From NCBI RefSeq assembly GCF_029814825.1, contig NZ_CP122379.1, forward strand, positions 2,823,501 through 2,887,500: 64,000 nt of DNA, given 5' to 3'. Position 1 is the stretch's first letter. The number at the start of each line of letters is the position of its first letter. The stretch comes from Aequorivita marisscotiae (GTDB lineage: Bacteria; Bacteroidota; Bacteroidia; Flavobacteriales; Flavobacteriaceae). This document shows positions 1 through 9,050 of the stretch, one piece after another. The translations under genes were made by a program, and so were the position numbers. Under the pieces are notes generated by a model. That model did not search any database, was not told where the DNA came from, and was given only the letters and a program-made list of their open reading frames with translations.

Positions 1-148
1 GAATAGAAAATAAGGTTATAAAACGAAGTATGCCAAAAATCCATCGTAGCGAACCTGTTTGTTTAGACTTATAACCATACATAAAAACCGCCAGAGCAAT
101 AGATACTACTCCGGCGAGAATTATATAAAGTATGGTTTCTGTGGTCAC
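1..148 (-). CDS. N-terminal fragment of a membrane protein (likely VWA-type), cut by window edge
   Basis: The minus-strand frame is open from a GTG at 148 to the window edge, giving 49 residues that begin VTTETILYIILAGVV. The visible part holds one clear transmembrane helix (about residues 5-22), a short basic loop (YGYKSK) and the start of a second helix. This layout resembles the N terminus of flavobacterial membrane proteins that carry a cytoplasmic or periplasmic von Willebrand A region and often sit beside fabG, but no VWA motif is inside the window, so the family is a guess. No ATG is available in this frame, which is why GTG is chosen. It follows fabG in the same direction and may be co-transcribed. 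Confidence 0.5.
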   Translation of the reverse strand, partial: MTTETILYIILAGVVSIALAVFMYGYKSKQTGSLRWIFGILRFITLFSI

Positions 149-257
149 TGAAAAAGTTTAAATATTTAGGAGTTTAAAAGTTGAAAAGCCAATAGTATGA
201 GAAATTTATTATTTTCTGAATAAGTTCCGCAATCTACAACCAACCACCTAATATAAC

Positions 258-1004
258 TTAGGTTAGCATTCCGCCATCAACGTTCAACACTTGGCCTGTA
301 ACGTATGCCGAAAGATCGCTAGCAAGGAAAACACACGCATTGGCAATATCTTCGGGAGAACCGCCGCGTTTTAATGGAATGGCATCCCGCCAACCTTGTA
401 CGGTAGCTTCGTCTAGTTTTCCGGTCATTTCAGTTTCAATAAAACCTGGAGCAATAACATTACAGCGAATATCGCGAGAACCTAATTCTAAAGCCACAGA
501 TTTAGAAAAACCAATGATGCCGGCCTTGGAAGCTGCATAATTTGTCTGTCCTGCATTTCCCTTCACTCCTACCACGGAGCTCATATTTATAATAGAGCCT
601 TTTCGCTGCTTTAGCATGGTTCGTTGCACAGCTTTGGTCATATTGAAAACCGATTTTAGATTCACTTCAATCACTTTGTCGAAATCTTCTTCAGAAATAC
701 GCATTAACAGGTTATCTTTTGTAATTCCGGCATTGTTTACAAGTATATCAATGCTCCCAAAATCTTTTATAACCTCCTCGGCTAATTTTTGAGCTTCGTT
801 AAAAGAAGCCGCATCACTTTTATAGGCTTTTGCCTGAACACCTGTTTTTGAAATCTCGTCTGCCAGGGCATTTGCGGCTTCGGCAGATGAACTATATGTA
901 AAAGCTACATTGGCACCGTGTTGGGCAAATGTTTCAACTATACCTTTTCCTATTCCTCGGCTACCACCGGTGATTATTGCTGTTTTTCCTTCTAATAATT
1001 TCAT
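258..1004 (-). CDS. fabG: 3-oxoacyl-[acyl-carrier-protein] reductase FabG
   Basis: This 248-aa short-chain dehydrogenase/reductase matches FabG in length and motifs. The dinucleotide-binding TGGSRGIG is at residues 12-19, NNAG at 90-93, the catalytic Ser at 142/143, and the YAASK motif puts Tyr156 and Lys160 in the active site; Asn115 completes the tetrad. FabG reduces 3-oxoacyl-ACP with NADPH in the elongation cycle of type II fatty acid synthesis in the cytoplasm. The nearby lpx genes use its 3-hydroxyacyl-ACP product, although fabG lies in a separate transcript from them. Three hairpins separate it from sucD, so it is probably transcribed independently. Other SDR functions are possible in principle, but the overall match to FabG is strong. 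Confidence 0.93.
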   Translation of the reverse strand: MKLLEGKTAIITGGSRGIGKGIVETFAQHGANVAFTYSSSAEAANALADEISKTGVQAKAYKSDAASFNEAQKLAEEVIKDFGSIDILVNNAGITKDNLLMRISEEDFDKVIEVNLKSVFNMTKAVQRTMLKQRKGSIINMSSVVGVKGNAGQTNYAASKAGIIGFSKSVALELGSRDIRCNVIAPGFIETEMTGKLDEATVQGWRDAIPLKRGGSPEDIANACVFLASDLSAYVTGQVLNVDGGMLT

Positions 1005-1094
1005 ATAATGAACATTTTTGATTTTAAACTAAATAGGTCTCGGCTGCGCTTTAGCTTCGCTCTGTGTTACCCGCTCGACCCAACATGTGTAAAT

Positions 1095-1119
1095 TAAAAA
1101 ACCGCAAAAGGCGGGGTTT
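1095..1119 (-). terminator. Hairpin with T-tail downstream of sucD (distal)
   Basis: Read on the minus strand, a CCGC/GCGG stem around a CTTTT-type loop is followed by a run of T. It is the last of three hairpins in the sucD-fabG gap and probably a back-up terminator. Confidence 0.45.
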
Positions 1120-1150
1120 CAAATATAACAAAAGGTTGCGGGTTCTCCAT

Positions 1151-1179
1151 AAAAAAAGCCCTGCGAATTTCACAGAGCT
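1151..1179 (-). terminator. Rho-independent terminator of sucD
   Basis: On the minus strand, AGCTCTGTGAA pairs with TTCGCAGGGCT (about 10 bp including G-U pairs) and is followed by seven T. It lies about 57 bases past the sucD stop. Confidence 0.8.
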
Positions 1180-1196
1180 AATTAAAGATTGAGACC

Positions 1197-1227
1197 TACA
1201 AGGTTCTTAAAACCTCGCAGGTTTAAA
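1197..1227 (-). repeat. Palindromic AACCTNNNAGGTT hairpin just after sucD
   Basis: ACCTACAAGGTT and AACCTCGCAGGT form a 12-bp stem, counting two G-U pairs, directly after the sucD stop. From general knowledge, such ACCT...AGGT palindromes recur between genes in Flavobacteriaceae. It may protect the 3' end of the mRNA, or be the proximal element of a multi-hairpin terminator. Confidence 0.55.
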
Positions 1228-1235
1228 ATTGCTAG

Positions 1236-2108
1236 TTATCCTAAAACTTCTTTTACTTTTTTACCAATTTCTGCTGGAGAATCTACAACGTGAATCCCAC
1301 ATTCGCGCATTACTTTTTTCTTAGCTTGCGCTGTATCGTCACTACCCCCTACAATTGCTCCGGCGTGGCCCATGGTACGCCCAGCAGGTGCCGTTTCACC
1401 AGCAATAAAACCAATTACAGGTTTTTTAATACCGCTATTTTTGTACCAATTTGCTGCATCTATTTCTAATTGCCCGCCTATTTCGCCAATCATTACTACG
1501 GCTTCGCTTTCAGAATCGTTTATTAGCATTTCCAGCGCTTCTTTAGTTGAAGTACCAATTATAGGGTCTCCTCCAATACCAATTGCAGTTGTAATGCCCA
1601 ATCCTTGTTTTACTACTTGATCAGCCGCTTCATAAGTAAGTGTTCCCGATTTTGAAACAATTCCTACTGTTCCTTTTTTAAATACAAAACCTGGCATAAT
1701 ACCTACTTTTGCTTCGCCTGGGGTAATAACGCCCGGACAGTTAGGACCAATCAGGCGGCAGTCTCTATCTTTTAAATAGTCTGAAGCTGTAATCATATCT
1801 TTTACAGGAATTCCTTCGGTAATAGTAATAATTACTTTAATACCTGCATCGGCAGCCTCCATAATGGCGTCTGCAGCAAATGCAGGTGGCACGAAAATAA
1901 TAGAAGTATCGGCGCCCGTTTTTTCAACTGCTTCTGAAACTGTGTTGAAAACAGGCCTATCTAAATGCATTTGCCCACCTTTTCCTGGAGTAACCCCTCC
2001 TACCACGTTGGTTCCGTACTCCAGCATTTGTTCGGCGTGAAATGTACCCTCACTACCCGTGAAGCCCTGAACAATTATTTTTGAATTTTTATTTACTAAA
2101 ACGCTCAT
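1236..2108 (-). CDS. sucD: Succinate--CoA ligase, ADP-forming, alpha subunit
   Basis: The 290-aa protein has the usual length of SucD. The CoA-binding N-terminal Rossmann domain begins with VQGFTGSEG at residues 13-21. The phosphohistidine loop GHAGAIVGG places the phosphorylated His at residue 248. With the beta subunit SucC it converts succinyl-CoA, ADP and phosphate to succinate, CoA and ATP in the TCA cycle. The beta subunit gene is not in this window, so the two are unlinked here. A -7 box (TATCTTTG) lies about 76 bases upstream, and a hairpin terminator follows, which suggests a single-gene transcript. Confidence 0.96.
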   Translation of the reverse strand: MSVLVNKNSKIIVQGFTGSEGTFHAEQMLEYGTNVVGGVTPGKGGQMHLDRPVFNTVSEAVEKTGADTSIIFVPPAFAADAIMEAADAGIKVIITITEGIPVKDMITASDYLKDRDCRLIGPNCPGVITPGEAKVGIMPGFVFKKGTVGIVSKSGTLTYEAADQVVKQGLGITTAIGIGGDPIIGTSTKEALEMLINDSESEAVVMIGEIGGQLEIDAANWYKNSGIKKPVIGFIAGETAPAGRTMGHAGAIVGGSDDTAQAKKKVMRECGIHVVDSPAEIGKKVKEVLG

Positions 2109-2183
2109 TTTTAACTATTTTCTATTGGTTATTTTTATTAATGATTGAAGTAGAACCAAAAGCAGATTCTCTTATAATCGCCG

Positions 2184-2191
2184 CAAAGATA
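2184..2191 (-). promoter_or_regulatory. Candidate promoter -7 box for sucD
   Basis: Minus-strand TATCTTTG fits the Bacteroidota -7 consensus TAnnTTTG and lies about 76 bases before the sucD ATG. No well-spaced -33 TTTG is visible. Confidence 0.5.
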
Positions 2192-2219
2192 CAGTTTTTG
2201 GCAAGGCTTTTAAAAGATA

Positions 2220-2633
2220 TTACACCTTAACTCTATGATAACTTTCGTTTGTATCATCCTTATCGGTTACAGGCTGGCTAACTTGATATCCCCGGTATAT
2301 TAAATCGTCCTTTATTTCCCAAATGGCAATAAAATGGGCAATACCTAGTTCTTCATCAGAATTTTCCATCGTACGGATATAGTATTTATACCGAATGGTT
2401 ACATGATTGCCATCAGCGAGCAAATGGCTTATCTCTACCCGTAAGTCGTTATAAGATCGCCGCACTTCGCCAAAGAAATTTACAATATCGTCATAATTCA
2501 TGATCGTAAGTCCGTTGGCACTGTTCCAGATTAGGGTTAATTCTGGATGAAAAAATCGCTCCATCACAGTTTCATCCCTCAATATATCTGACCTGTAGAA
2601 GTTTCTGACTATTTCTTTTGCTTTATTCTTCAT
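2220..2633 (-). CDS. NTF2-like / SnoaL-like domain protein
   Basis: This 137-aa protein has the pattern of the NTF2-like fold: an N-terminal helix (KAKEIVRNFYRSDI), then alternating helix and strands ending in a HFIAIWEIKDDLIYRGYQ-type segment. In SnoaL-like proteins of this size the cone-shaped pocket binds small ligands, but the substrate cannot be read from the sequence and many members have no known role. Its ATG overlaps the stop of the lpxD-like gene by four bases (ATGA), so the two are translationally coupled and end the lpxC-fabZ/lpxA/efp operon. A link to lipid A work is only suggested by this position. Confidence 0.75.
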   Translation of the reverse strand: MKNKAKEIVRNFYRSDILRDETVMERFFHPELTLIWNSANGLTIMNYDDIVNFFGEVRRSYNDLRVEISHLLADGNHVTIRYKYYIRTMENSDEELGIAHFIAIWEIKDDLIYRGYQVSQPVTDKDDTNESYHRVKV

Positions 2634-3568
2634 GATAATTTATTCAATTTTTCTATAATTTCTGGAATAAGCCTAATTGAAGCCAATTCCTTATACTTTT
2701 TTCTGAATTCATCTGCCGGTGTTCCAAAATAAGACTGGTTGCCTGGCAAGGATTTACTTACGCCACTTTTGGCCGAAATAACTGCTTTTTCGCCAATTGT
2801 AATACCACTGGTTATACCCACCTGCCCCCAAATTGTTACAAAATCTTCAATCACCACACAACCGGCAATACCTACTTGTGAAGCAATTAAACAACGTTTA
2901 CCAATAACCGTATCGTGACCAACCTGAACTTGATTGTCCAGCTTGGAACCTTCACCAATTGTGGTTGCGGCAGTAACTCCTTTATCTATGGTGCAAAGCG
3001 CGCCAAGATCTACATTGTCCTGAATTACAACATTGCCACCGCTTAAAAGTTTATCAAATTTTTCAGGCCGATTTTTATAATAAAATGCATCGCTACCCAA
3101 TATTGTTCCGGCGTGTATGGTTACATTATTGCCAATTACGGTATTGTCGTAAATACAAACATTGGAATGAATTAAGCAATTATTTCCAATTTTTACATTA
3201 TTCCCGATAAAAACATTGGGCTGAATAATGGTATCTACACCTATTTTGGCAGATTCTGAAATTGCACTCTTTGCACTTTCAAATGGTTTAAAATGTTGGG
3301 TTAATTTATTGAAATCACGAAAAGGATCATCAGAAATAAGCAAAGCCTTGCCAGCGGGACAATCAACTTTTTTATTGATTAGGATAACCGTTGCCTGCGA
3401 TTGTAGGGCTTTATCATAATACTTCGGATGGTCCACAAATACTATATCTCCCGGTTGCACTACATGAATTTCATTCATCCCCAAAACAGGAAATGCAGGT
3501 TCCCCTACATAATCGGAACCGATTATAACAGCTATATTTTCAAGGGTTTGGGGAGCAGGAAATTTCAA
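2630..3568 (-). CDS. Second LpxD-like UDP-3-O-acylglucosamine N-acyltransferase paralogue
   Basis: The 312-aa protein has an LpxD-type N-terminal domain (about 1-100) followed by a left-handed beta helix of isoleucine-rich hexapeptide repeats (about 105-290). The LpxD catalytic His is kept at residue 218 in a QVGHDTVIG segment. The uridine/GlcN-pocket segment that reads GADGFGF in the canonical LpxD at 6505-7530 is GSDAFYY here (158-164), so substrate preference may differ. Known LpxD adds a 3-hydroxyacyl chain to UDP-3-O-acyl-glucosamine from acyl-ACP. It lies downstream of efp in the same direction (67-base gap) and overlaps the NTF2-like gene by four bases. It could serve another hydroxyacyl length or another amino sugar. 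Confidence 0.85.
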   Translation of the reverse strand: MKFPAPQTLENIAVIIGSDYVGEPAFPVLGMNEIHVVQPGDIVFVDHPKYYDKALQSQATVILINKKVDCPAGKALLISDDPFRDFNKLTQHFKPFESAKSAISESAKIGVDTIIQPNVFIGNNVKIGNNCLIHSNVCIYDNTVIGNNVTIHAGTILGSDAFYYKNRPEKFDKLLSGGNVVIQDNVDLGALCTIDKGVTAATTIGEGSKLDNQVQVGHDTVIGKRCLIASQVGIAGCVVIEDFVTIWGQVGITSGITIGEKAVISAKSGVSKSLPGNQSYFGTPADEFRKKYKELASIRLIPEIIEKLNKLS

Positions 3569-3635
3569 AATAAATAGTAAATATTAAGTGATTTTTTAAG
3601 ACTTATAAACCCGAATTGGCAGGGCTACGCTTTTG

Positions 3636-4202
3636 TTATTCTTTAATTCTTTCTTGATACTGACCTTTATCGGTATCTATTCTAATTTTATCGCCTTCGT
3701 TTATAAACAGCGGGACGTTAATTTCGGCTCCTGTTTCTACAATGGCGGGTTTTGTGGCATTTGTAGCAGTATTGCCCTTTACACCTGGTTCGGTTGAAGT
3801 TACCTCCAAGATTACGTGAGCTGGCATTTCAACAGAAAGAGGGGCATTGTCTTCGGTATTTATAAGTACGGTAACTATTTCGCCTTCTTTCATTAACTCT
3901 GGTGTGTCAAGAATATCCTTCATTAACTGAATCTGTGAATAATCCTCGGTATTCATAAAATGATACATTTGGCCCTCGCTGTACAAATATTGGAATTTAT
4001 GGGTTTCAACACGTACATCGTCTATTTTATGACCTGCCGAAAAGGTATTATCAATGGTTTTTCCAGTAGTAACACTTTTCATTTTTGTACGGACAAATGC
4101 CGGCCCCTTACCTGGTTTTACGTGAAGGAATTCAATAATTTTATAAATGTCGTTGTTATAGCGGATACAAAGTCCTTTTCTAATATCTGATGAAGTGGCC
4201 AT
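3636..4202 (-). CDS. efp: Translation elongation factor P
   Basis: At 188 aa this is a standard three-domain EF-P: a KOW-like N-terminal domain and two OB folds, ending in GDKIRIDTDKGQYQERIK. The loop residue that reaches the peptidyl-transferase centre is Lys32 in PGKGPA, the position modified in many bacteria. EF-P rescues ribosomes stalled at polyproline stretches. It lies 33 bases downstream of lpxA and is probably co-transcribed with the lpx genes, a gene order I recall as common in Bacteroidota. No EpmA/EpmB or EarP-type modifying enzyme is visible in the window. Confidence 0.96.
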   Translation of the reverse strand: MATSSDIRKGLCIRYNNDIYKIIEFLHVKPGKGPAFVRTKMKSVTTGKTIDNTFSAGHKIDDVRVETHKFQYLYSEGQMYHFMNTEDYSQIQLMKDILDTPELMKEGEIVTVLINTEDNAPLSVEMPAHVILEVTSTEPGVKGNTATNATKPAIVETGAEINVPLFINEGDKIRIDTDKGQYQERIKE

Positions 4203-4235
4203 TATTTATGTTTACGTTGAATTAATAATTAGTTT

Positions 4236-5021
4236 TTAATTTGAATTGAAATAGCCTTTCATAATTCCTCTTTTGGAATTTTTGATAAACTGAAGTATTT
4301 CATCGCGCTCAGGAGTGGCTTCCATTTCGGCCTCGATAATTTCAGTGGCTTGTGTAGTATTGTAATTTTTTTGATAGAGGAGTCTGTAAATATTCTGTAT
4401 TTCGGTAATTTTTTGCGAACTGAAACCTCTTCTTCTTAACCCAATAGAATTTATCCCTACATAACTTAGGGGCTCGCGAGCGGCTTTTACAAATGGAGGA
4501 ACATCTTTCCGCACTAAGGAGCCACCAGTAACGAAGGCGTGGTTACCAATCATACAAAACTGGTGAACCGCCGTCATACCGGCCAAGATAACAAAATCTC
4601 CAACAGTTACATGGCCTGCCAAGGTACTGTTATTGCTAAAAATACAGTTATCACCAACGATGCAATCGTGGGCTATATGACAATAAGCCATAATCCAACA
4701 GTTTTTACCAATAACCGTTTTGCCTCTATCTACCGTACCGCGGTTTATGGTTACATATTCTCGAATAGTTGTTCCATCACCTATTTCTGCTGTAGTTTCT
4801 TCATCCTTAAATTTTAAATCTTGTGGAATGGCCGAAATAACAGCACCGGGAAAAATGTTACAATTTTTACCAATGCGAGCTCCTTCCATAATTGTAACAT
4901 TGCTCCCGATCCAAGTTCCTTCCCCAATAACAACATTATTGTGAATGGTTGTAAAAGGTTCAATAACAACGTTTTTGGCTATTTTTGCGCCCGGATGGAC
5001 GTATGCAAGTGGTTGATTCAT
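4236..5021 (-). CDS. lpxA: Acyl-ACP--UDP-N-acetylglucosamine O-acyltransferase
   Basis: The 261-aa protein is a hexapeptide-repeat beta helix with an alpha-helical C terminus, the normal LpxA architecture and length. The catalytic base of the AYCHIAHDC motif is His118 (equivalent to E. coli His125). It moves a 3-hydroxyacyl chain from ACP to the 3-OH of UDP-GlcNAc, the first step of lipid A synthesis in the cytoplasm. It lies between lpxC-fabZ (84-base gap) and efp, all on the minus strand. Confidence 0.96.
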   Translation of the reverse strand: MNQPLAYVHPGAKIAKNVVIEPFTTIHNNVVIGEGTWIGSNVTIMEGARIGKNCNIFPGAVISAIPQDLKFKDEETTAEIGDGTTIREYVTINRGTVDRGKTVIGKNCWIMAYCHIAHDCIVGDNCIFSNNSTLAGHVTVGDFVILAGMTAVHQFCMIGNHAFVTGGSLVRKDVPPFVKAAREPLSYVGINSIGLRRRGFSSQKITEIQNIYRLLYQKNYNTTQATEIIEAEMEATPERDEILQFIKNSKRGIMKGYFNSN

Positions 5022-5105
5022 TTCTCTCGTTTAATGTTTTTTACAGTTAAAAAATTGCGGTATCGGTTTTTGAATTAAAAACGAATATTTCACGCTAACT
5101 TTTAA

Positions 5106-6512
5106 CTATAAATTTTTTGTTTTTACCATTTGGGCCATTAATTCGGCCTCAGTCACCAATTTGCCATTCGCGTATGCATTTCCGTGCATGTGAACAATTC
5201 CACGACGAATAGGTGACATTAATTCAAGTTTAAAAATAAGGGTATCGCCCGGATTTACTTGTTGTTTAAATTTAACGTTGTTTATTTTCATAAAGTACGT
5301 TAAATAATTTTCGGGATCGGGAACGGTACTCAATGCGAGGATTCCTCCCGTTTGCGCCATTGCTTCAACAATTAAAACCCCAGGCATTACCGGTGCTCCT
5401 GGAAAGTGACCAACAAAAAATGGTTCGTTCATGGTAACGTTTTTAAGTCCCACGACACTTGTATCGGTCATTTCCATAATTTTATCTACCAGTAAGAAAG
5501 GCGGTCTATGCGGTAGCATTGCCATAATTTCGTTTACATCCTTTACTGGTGGAAGGTTAATATCGAATTTTGGAATATTGTTACGTGCCTCCATCTTAAT
5601 AATACGCGAAAGTTTTTTCGCGAATTGCGTATTTACGTGATGGCCGGGTTTATTGGCAATTACTCTACCGCGAATCCGTGTTCCAACCAAAGCCAAATCG
5701 CCAATTACATCCAGTAACTTGTGTCTTGCCGCTTCGTTTGGATAATGAAGGGTTAAATTGTCTAGAATCCCATTGGGTTTTACCGAAATAGAATCTTTTC
5801 CGAAAGCAGTACGAAGTTTATCCATTGTGCTTTGCGAAAGTTCTTTATCTACATAAACTATTGCGTTGTTTAAATCGCCTCCCTTTATAAGGCCGTGCTC
5901 CAACAGCATTTCAATTTCGTGCAAAAAGCTAAAGGTACGCGCATTGGCTATTTCATCTTTAAAATTTGAAATACGATTTAAAGAGGCATTTTGCGTTCCT
6001 AAAACCTTGGTGCCAAAATCTACCATGGTAGTTACTTGGTATTCGTCAGCAGGCATAACAATAATTTCACTTCCAGAATCTTCATCTGTGTATGAAATAA
6101 CTTCCTTTACTATGTATTCTGTTCTTTCAGCATCTTGTTCTACAATACCAGCTTTTTCGAGCGCTTCAACAAAAAATTTTGAGGAACCATCCATAATTGG
6201 AGGTTCTGAAGCATTTAATTCCATTAAGCAGTTGTCTATCTCTAGACCCACCAATGCGGCCAGCACGTGTTCGGAAGTTTGAATTTTAACTCCGTTTTTC
6301 TCCAGGTTAGTACCACGTTGGGTGTTTACCACATAGATTGCGTCTGCCTCTACTTCGGGACTCCCCTCCAAATCTATTCTCACGAATTTATATCCGTGAT
6401 TTTCCGGTGCTGGTTTAAAGGTAATTGTAACTTCTTTGCCCGTGTGCAAACCTACTCCTGTAAGCGATATATCCTTACCAATAGTGCGCTGTTTTACCAA
6501 ACTTTCATTCAT
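5106..6512 (-). CDS. lpxC-fabZ: Bifunctional LpxC deacetylase / FabZ 3-hydroxyacyl-ACP dehydratase
   Basis: This is a 468-aa fusion. The LpxC part (about 1-310) has the zinc ligands His82 ([10 protein letters not shown]), His264 and Asp268 ([10 protein letters not shown]) and the catalytic His in KPGHHVN (291/292). The FabZ hot-dog domain (about 325-468) has HRPPFLLVD at 335, [11 protein letters not shown] at 368 and the catalytic Glu383. LpxC commits UDP-3-acyl-GlcNAc to lipid A, while FabZ draws the same hydroxyacyl-ACP into fatty acids, so one polypeptide carries both sides of the branch point. I start at the ATG at 6512, which overlaps the lpxD stop by eight bases; the frame extends to a TTG at 6530, but the extra residues MKKSLI are not typical of LpxC. 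Confidence 0.95.
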   Translation of the reverse strand: MNESLVKQRTIGKDISLTGVGLHTGKEVTITFKPAPENHGYKFVRIDLEGSPEVEADAIYVVNTQRGTNLEKNGVKIQTSEHVLAALVGLEIDNCLMELNASEPPIMDGSSKFFVEALEKAGIVEQDAERTEYIVKEVISYTDEDSGSEIIVMPADEYQVTTMVDFGTKVLGTQNASLNRISNFKDEIANARTFSFLHEIEMLLEHGLIKGGDLNNAIVYVDKELSQSTMDKLRTAFGKDSISVKPNGILDNLTLHYPNEAARHKLLDVIGDLALVGTRIRGRVIANKPGHHVNTQFAKKLSRIIKMEARNNIPKFDINLPPVKDVNEIMAMLPHRPPFLLVDKIMEMTDTSVVGLKNVTMNEPFFVGHFPGAPVMPGVLIVEAMAQTGGILALSTVPDPENYLTYFMKINNVKFKQQVNPGDTLIFKLELMSPIRRGIVHMHGNAYANGKLVTEAELMAQMVKTKNL

Positions 6513-7530
6513 TATCAAGCTTTTTTTCAACTACATTAAACCTCTCCATAATTTTGGGAAGGTTTTTAAAATAAACATAACTTTTATTAAAATCACTATA
6601 ACTTAAAGCTGGAGACCCTTGTAGGGTTTCATTGTCTTTTACGTTTCTGCCAATACCACTTTGGGCCTGAATTTTTACGTTATCGCCAATTATAATATGT
6701 CCGGCAATGCCCACTTGCCCGCCGATCATACAATTTTTACCTATTTTGGTTGAACCCGCAACTCCTGTTTGAGCGGCAATAACGGTGTTTTCGCCAATTG
6801 TAACATTATGTGCAATCTGAATTTGATTGTCTAATTTCACTCCCTTTTTAATTAAGGTTGATCCCAAGGTTGCTCGATCTATAGTTGTGCCTGGCCCTAC
6901 ATCAACATTGTCTTCCAAAATTACATTTCCAGTTTGGGGCACTTTAATATACTCGCCATCTTTATTGGGAGTAAAACCAAAACCATCGGCGCCAATAACA
7001 GCCCCACTATTTATAACACAAGATTTCCCTATTACAGTTTCGGAATAAATTTTTGCTCCGGTGAATAAAATGGAATTATCATCAATCGTTACATTATCAC
7101 CAATGTAAACATTGGGATAAATTTTTACATTATCGCCAATTTTTACGTTTTCACCTATATATGAAAAAGCGCCTAAATACATATTTTCACCGTATTGGGC
7201 ACTTTTTGAAATAAAGACCGGCTCTTCAATTCCGGTCTTGTTCATTTTTACCTGATTGTAATATTCCAGCAATTGTGAAAATGCATTGTAAGCATTATCT
7301 ACCCGAATCAACGTGGTATTAAAAGTATGTTCCGGAACAAAATCATTATTTACAATTGTAATAGACGCCTTTGTGGTATATATGTGCGGCGTATATTTTG
7401 GATTGGACAAAAAAGTAAGTGTACCACCATCTGCCTCTTCAATTTTTGCCAGTTGCGAAACCTCTGCGCCCTCATCACCCTCTACGGTGCCATTGAGTAA
7501 TCCTGCTATTTGGGCTGCTGTAAATTTCAT
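6505..7530 (-). CDS. lpxD: UDP-3-O-(3-hydroxyacyl)glucosamine N-acyltransferase
   Basis: The 341-aa protein has the LpxD N-terminal uridine-binding domain (about 1-100), a long hexapeptide-repeat beta helix and a C-terminal helix. GADGFGF is at residues 180-186 and the catalytic His is 241 in QIAHNVTIG. It N-acylates the product of LpxC, giving UDP-2,3-diacylglucosamine. It is the first gene of the lpxD / lpxC-fabZ / lpxA / efp / lpxD-like / NTF2-like operon, with an eight-base overlap into lpxC-fabZ. A TACTTTG sequence about 50 bases upstream is a possible but imperfect -7 box. Confidence 0.96.
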   Translation of the reverse strand: MKFTAAQIAGLLNGTVEGDEGAEVSQLAKIEEADGGTLTFLSNPKYTPHIYTTKASITIVNNDFVPEHTFNTTLIRVDNAYNAFSQLLEYYNQVKMNKTGIEEPVFISKSAQYGENMYLGAFSYIGENVKIGDNVKIYPNVYIGDNVTIDDNSILFTGAKIYSETVIGKSCVINSGAVIGADGFGFTPNKDGEYIKVPQTGNVILEDNVDVGPGTTIDRATLGSTLIKKGVKLDNQIQIAHNVTIGENTVIAAQTGVAGSTKIGKNCMIGGQVGIAGHIIIGDNVKIQAQSGIGRNVKDNETLQGSPALSYSDFNKSYVYFKNLPKIMERFNVVEKKLDNE

Positions 7531-7650
7531 TATAGGTTTCGAATTTTAATAACTAACGACCATATTTGTACCGCCTGCAAAGTAGCACATTTTAATTGAA
7601 TGGATTTTTGGACGTTCAATTTCATTCTTGCAAAAATAGAAAAAAAGGAC

Positions 7651-8895
7651 TTAGTTGCTATAGCTATCTTTATTGTTTTTTGGATAGCACATATAGTATT
7701 TTACTACAGATTTGGAAAGCGCTTCTAAATTTAACTGGTCGCTCGCTTTTGCAACTTCTATTGTCCTACCGTTTTTCTTCAATAAATTAATGGTATCTTT
7801 TTCCATGCTGTACGCTTGATTTTCTAGCTTTCCTGTGAAAACAAAATACGCCGCTTCTTCTTCCGAAATACGGAAAGCATCCATTAAAAACTTTTGCTTT
7901 TGCTTTAATTTTTGAAGTGGAAAAACCTGCGATTTTACTTTAATTTTCAGTAAATCCCGATTTAAAAGCATTTTTGAAAGGTTCTTCAAAACAAAATCCT
8001 CGTTATTTACCCACATTTTCATAGCCGAAATAATATCGTAATCGTCCAATTTTGAAAACGTATTGAGCACTTCATCCGAAAAGTCGTTAGAATTTATAGT
8101 ATGCGTTAAAAAAAACTTTAGCCCATCGCTCGCCGGAAGATCTTTACCGCTGGCCGCAAGCTGTTTGGCGCGTTTTAGAACACGAACCAGTAACTGCTCT
8201 GCAACGATTCCAGTTTTATGAAGATATACCTGCCAATACATTAACCGGCGGGCAACGAGAAAGTTTTCTACCGAATAAATACCTTTTTCTTCCACCACCA
8301 AGGAATCGTTTTTTACATTCAGCATTGCTATTAAACGTTGGGCGTTTACGGTTCCCTCTGGCACGCCGGTGTAAAAGCTGTCGCGTTTTAGGTAGTCCAA
8401 CCTATCCATATCTAGCTGCCCCGAAACTAACTGGTGAAGGAACTTTCGCGGGTACTGGTCTTTAAAAATTTCAATGGCAAGCGTTAATTGCTTGTTAAAC
8501 TTCCTATTTAAAGCTTCCATAAAAAATAGTGAAATTTGCTCATGGCTAACGTTTTCAACAATGCTATTTTCCATAGCATGCGAAAAAGGACCGTGGCCAA
8601 TATCGTGCAAAAGTATGGCCATATAAAGGGCTTCTTCCTCCTTTGCAGAAATTTTAACTCCCTTATATTTAAGCACCTGCACAGCTTTTTGCATTAAAAA
8701 CATAGCGCCTAAGGCATGGTGAAAACGGGTGTGGTGCGCACCAGGATAAACAATGTACGAAAAGCCCATTTGCGAAATTCTCCGAAGTCTTTGGAAATAT
8801 TTATGCTCCATTAAATCGAAAACCAGCTGGCTGGGTATGGTAATAAAACCATAGATAGGATCGTTTATAGTTTTGTGCTTGGGAAGGGTTTTCAA
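7651..8895 (-). CDS. HD-domain phosphohydrolase
   Basis: The 414-aa protein is an HD-superfamily metal-dependent phosphohydrolase. Metal ligands are in TRFHHALG (about residue 59), the HD pair at 97-98 in LLHDIGHGPFSH, and the distal Asp in LDMDRLDYLKRD. The family includes dGTPase-like proteins of the YdhJ/SAMHD1 type, which hydrolyse dNTPs, but substrate cannot be decided from the motifs. It lies upstream of lpxD on the same strand with a 120-base gap, so it may or may not share a transcript with the lipid A genes. Confidence 0.88.
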   Translation of the reverse strand: MKTLPKHKTINDPIYGFITIPSQLVFDLMEHKYFQRLRRISQMGFSYIVYPGAHHTRFHHALGAMFLMQKAVQVLKYKGVKISAKEEEALYMAILLHDIGHGPFSHAMENSIVENVSHEQISLFFMEALNRKFNKQLTLAIEIFKDQYPRKFLHQLVSGQLDMDRLDYLKRDSFYTGVPEGTVNAQRLIAMLNVKNDSLVVEEKGIYSVENFLVARRLMYWQVYLHKTGIVAEQLLVRVLKRAKQLAASGKDLPASDGLKFFLTHTINSNDFSDEVLNTFSKLDDYDIISAMKMWVNNEDFVLKNLSKMLLNRDLLKIKVKSQVFPLQKLKQKQKFLMDAFRISEEEAAYFVFTGKLENQAYSMEKDTINLLKKNGRTIEVAKASDQLNLEALSKSVVKYYMCYPKNNKDSYSN

Positions 8896-8928
8896 ACTTT
8901 AACTTTAAATTAGTAGCTTCAATAATTG

Positions 8929-8954
8929 TTTGCGAAAATTCAGCTTTATTTTTG
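8929..8954 (+). promoter_or_regulatory. Candidate porX promoter
   Basis: The -7 box TATTTTTG is at 8947-8954. A -33 candidate TTG at 8926-8928 gives an 18-base spacer, and TTTG at 8929-8932 gives 14. The porX ATG is 96 bases further on. Confidence 0.5.
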
Positions 8955-9050
8955 AAGAAGATTCTTCTAAGCGATTAGAATTATTCACAAATTTAAAAAT
9001 AACCAAACTCCAATACCAAAGGTAGGGAGTAGAAAGACAAATATACATAT

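Noticed and set aside
6513..6530. TTG start for lpxC-fabZ giving a longer N terminus
   Set aside because: The ATG at 6512 gives the family-typical start and an ATGAATGA-type coupling with the lpxD stop.
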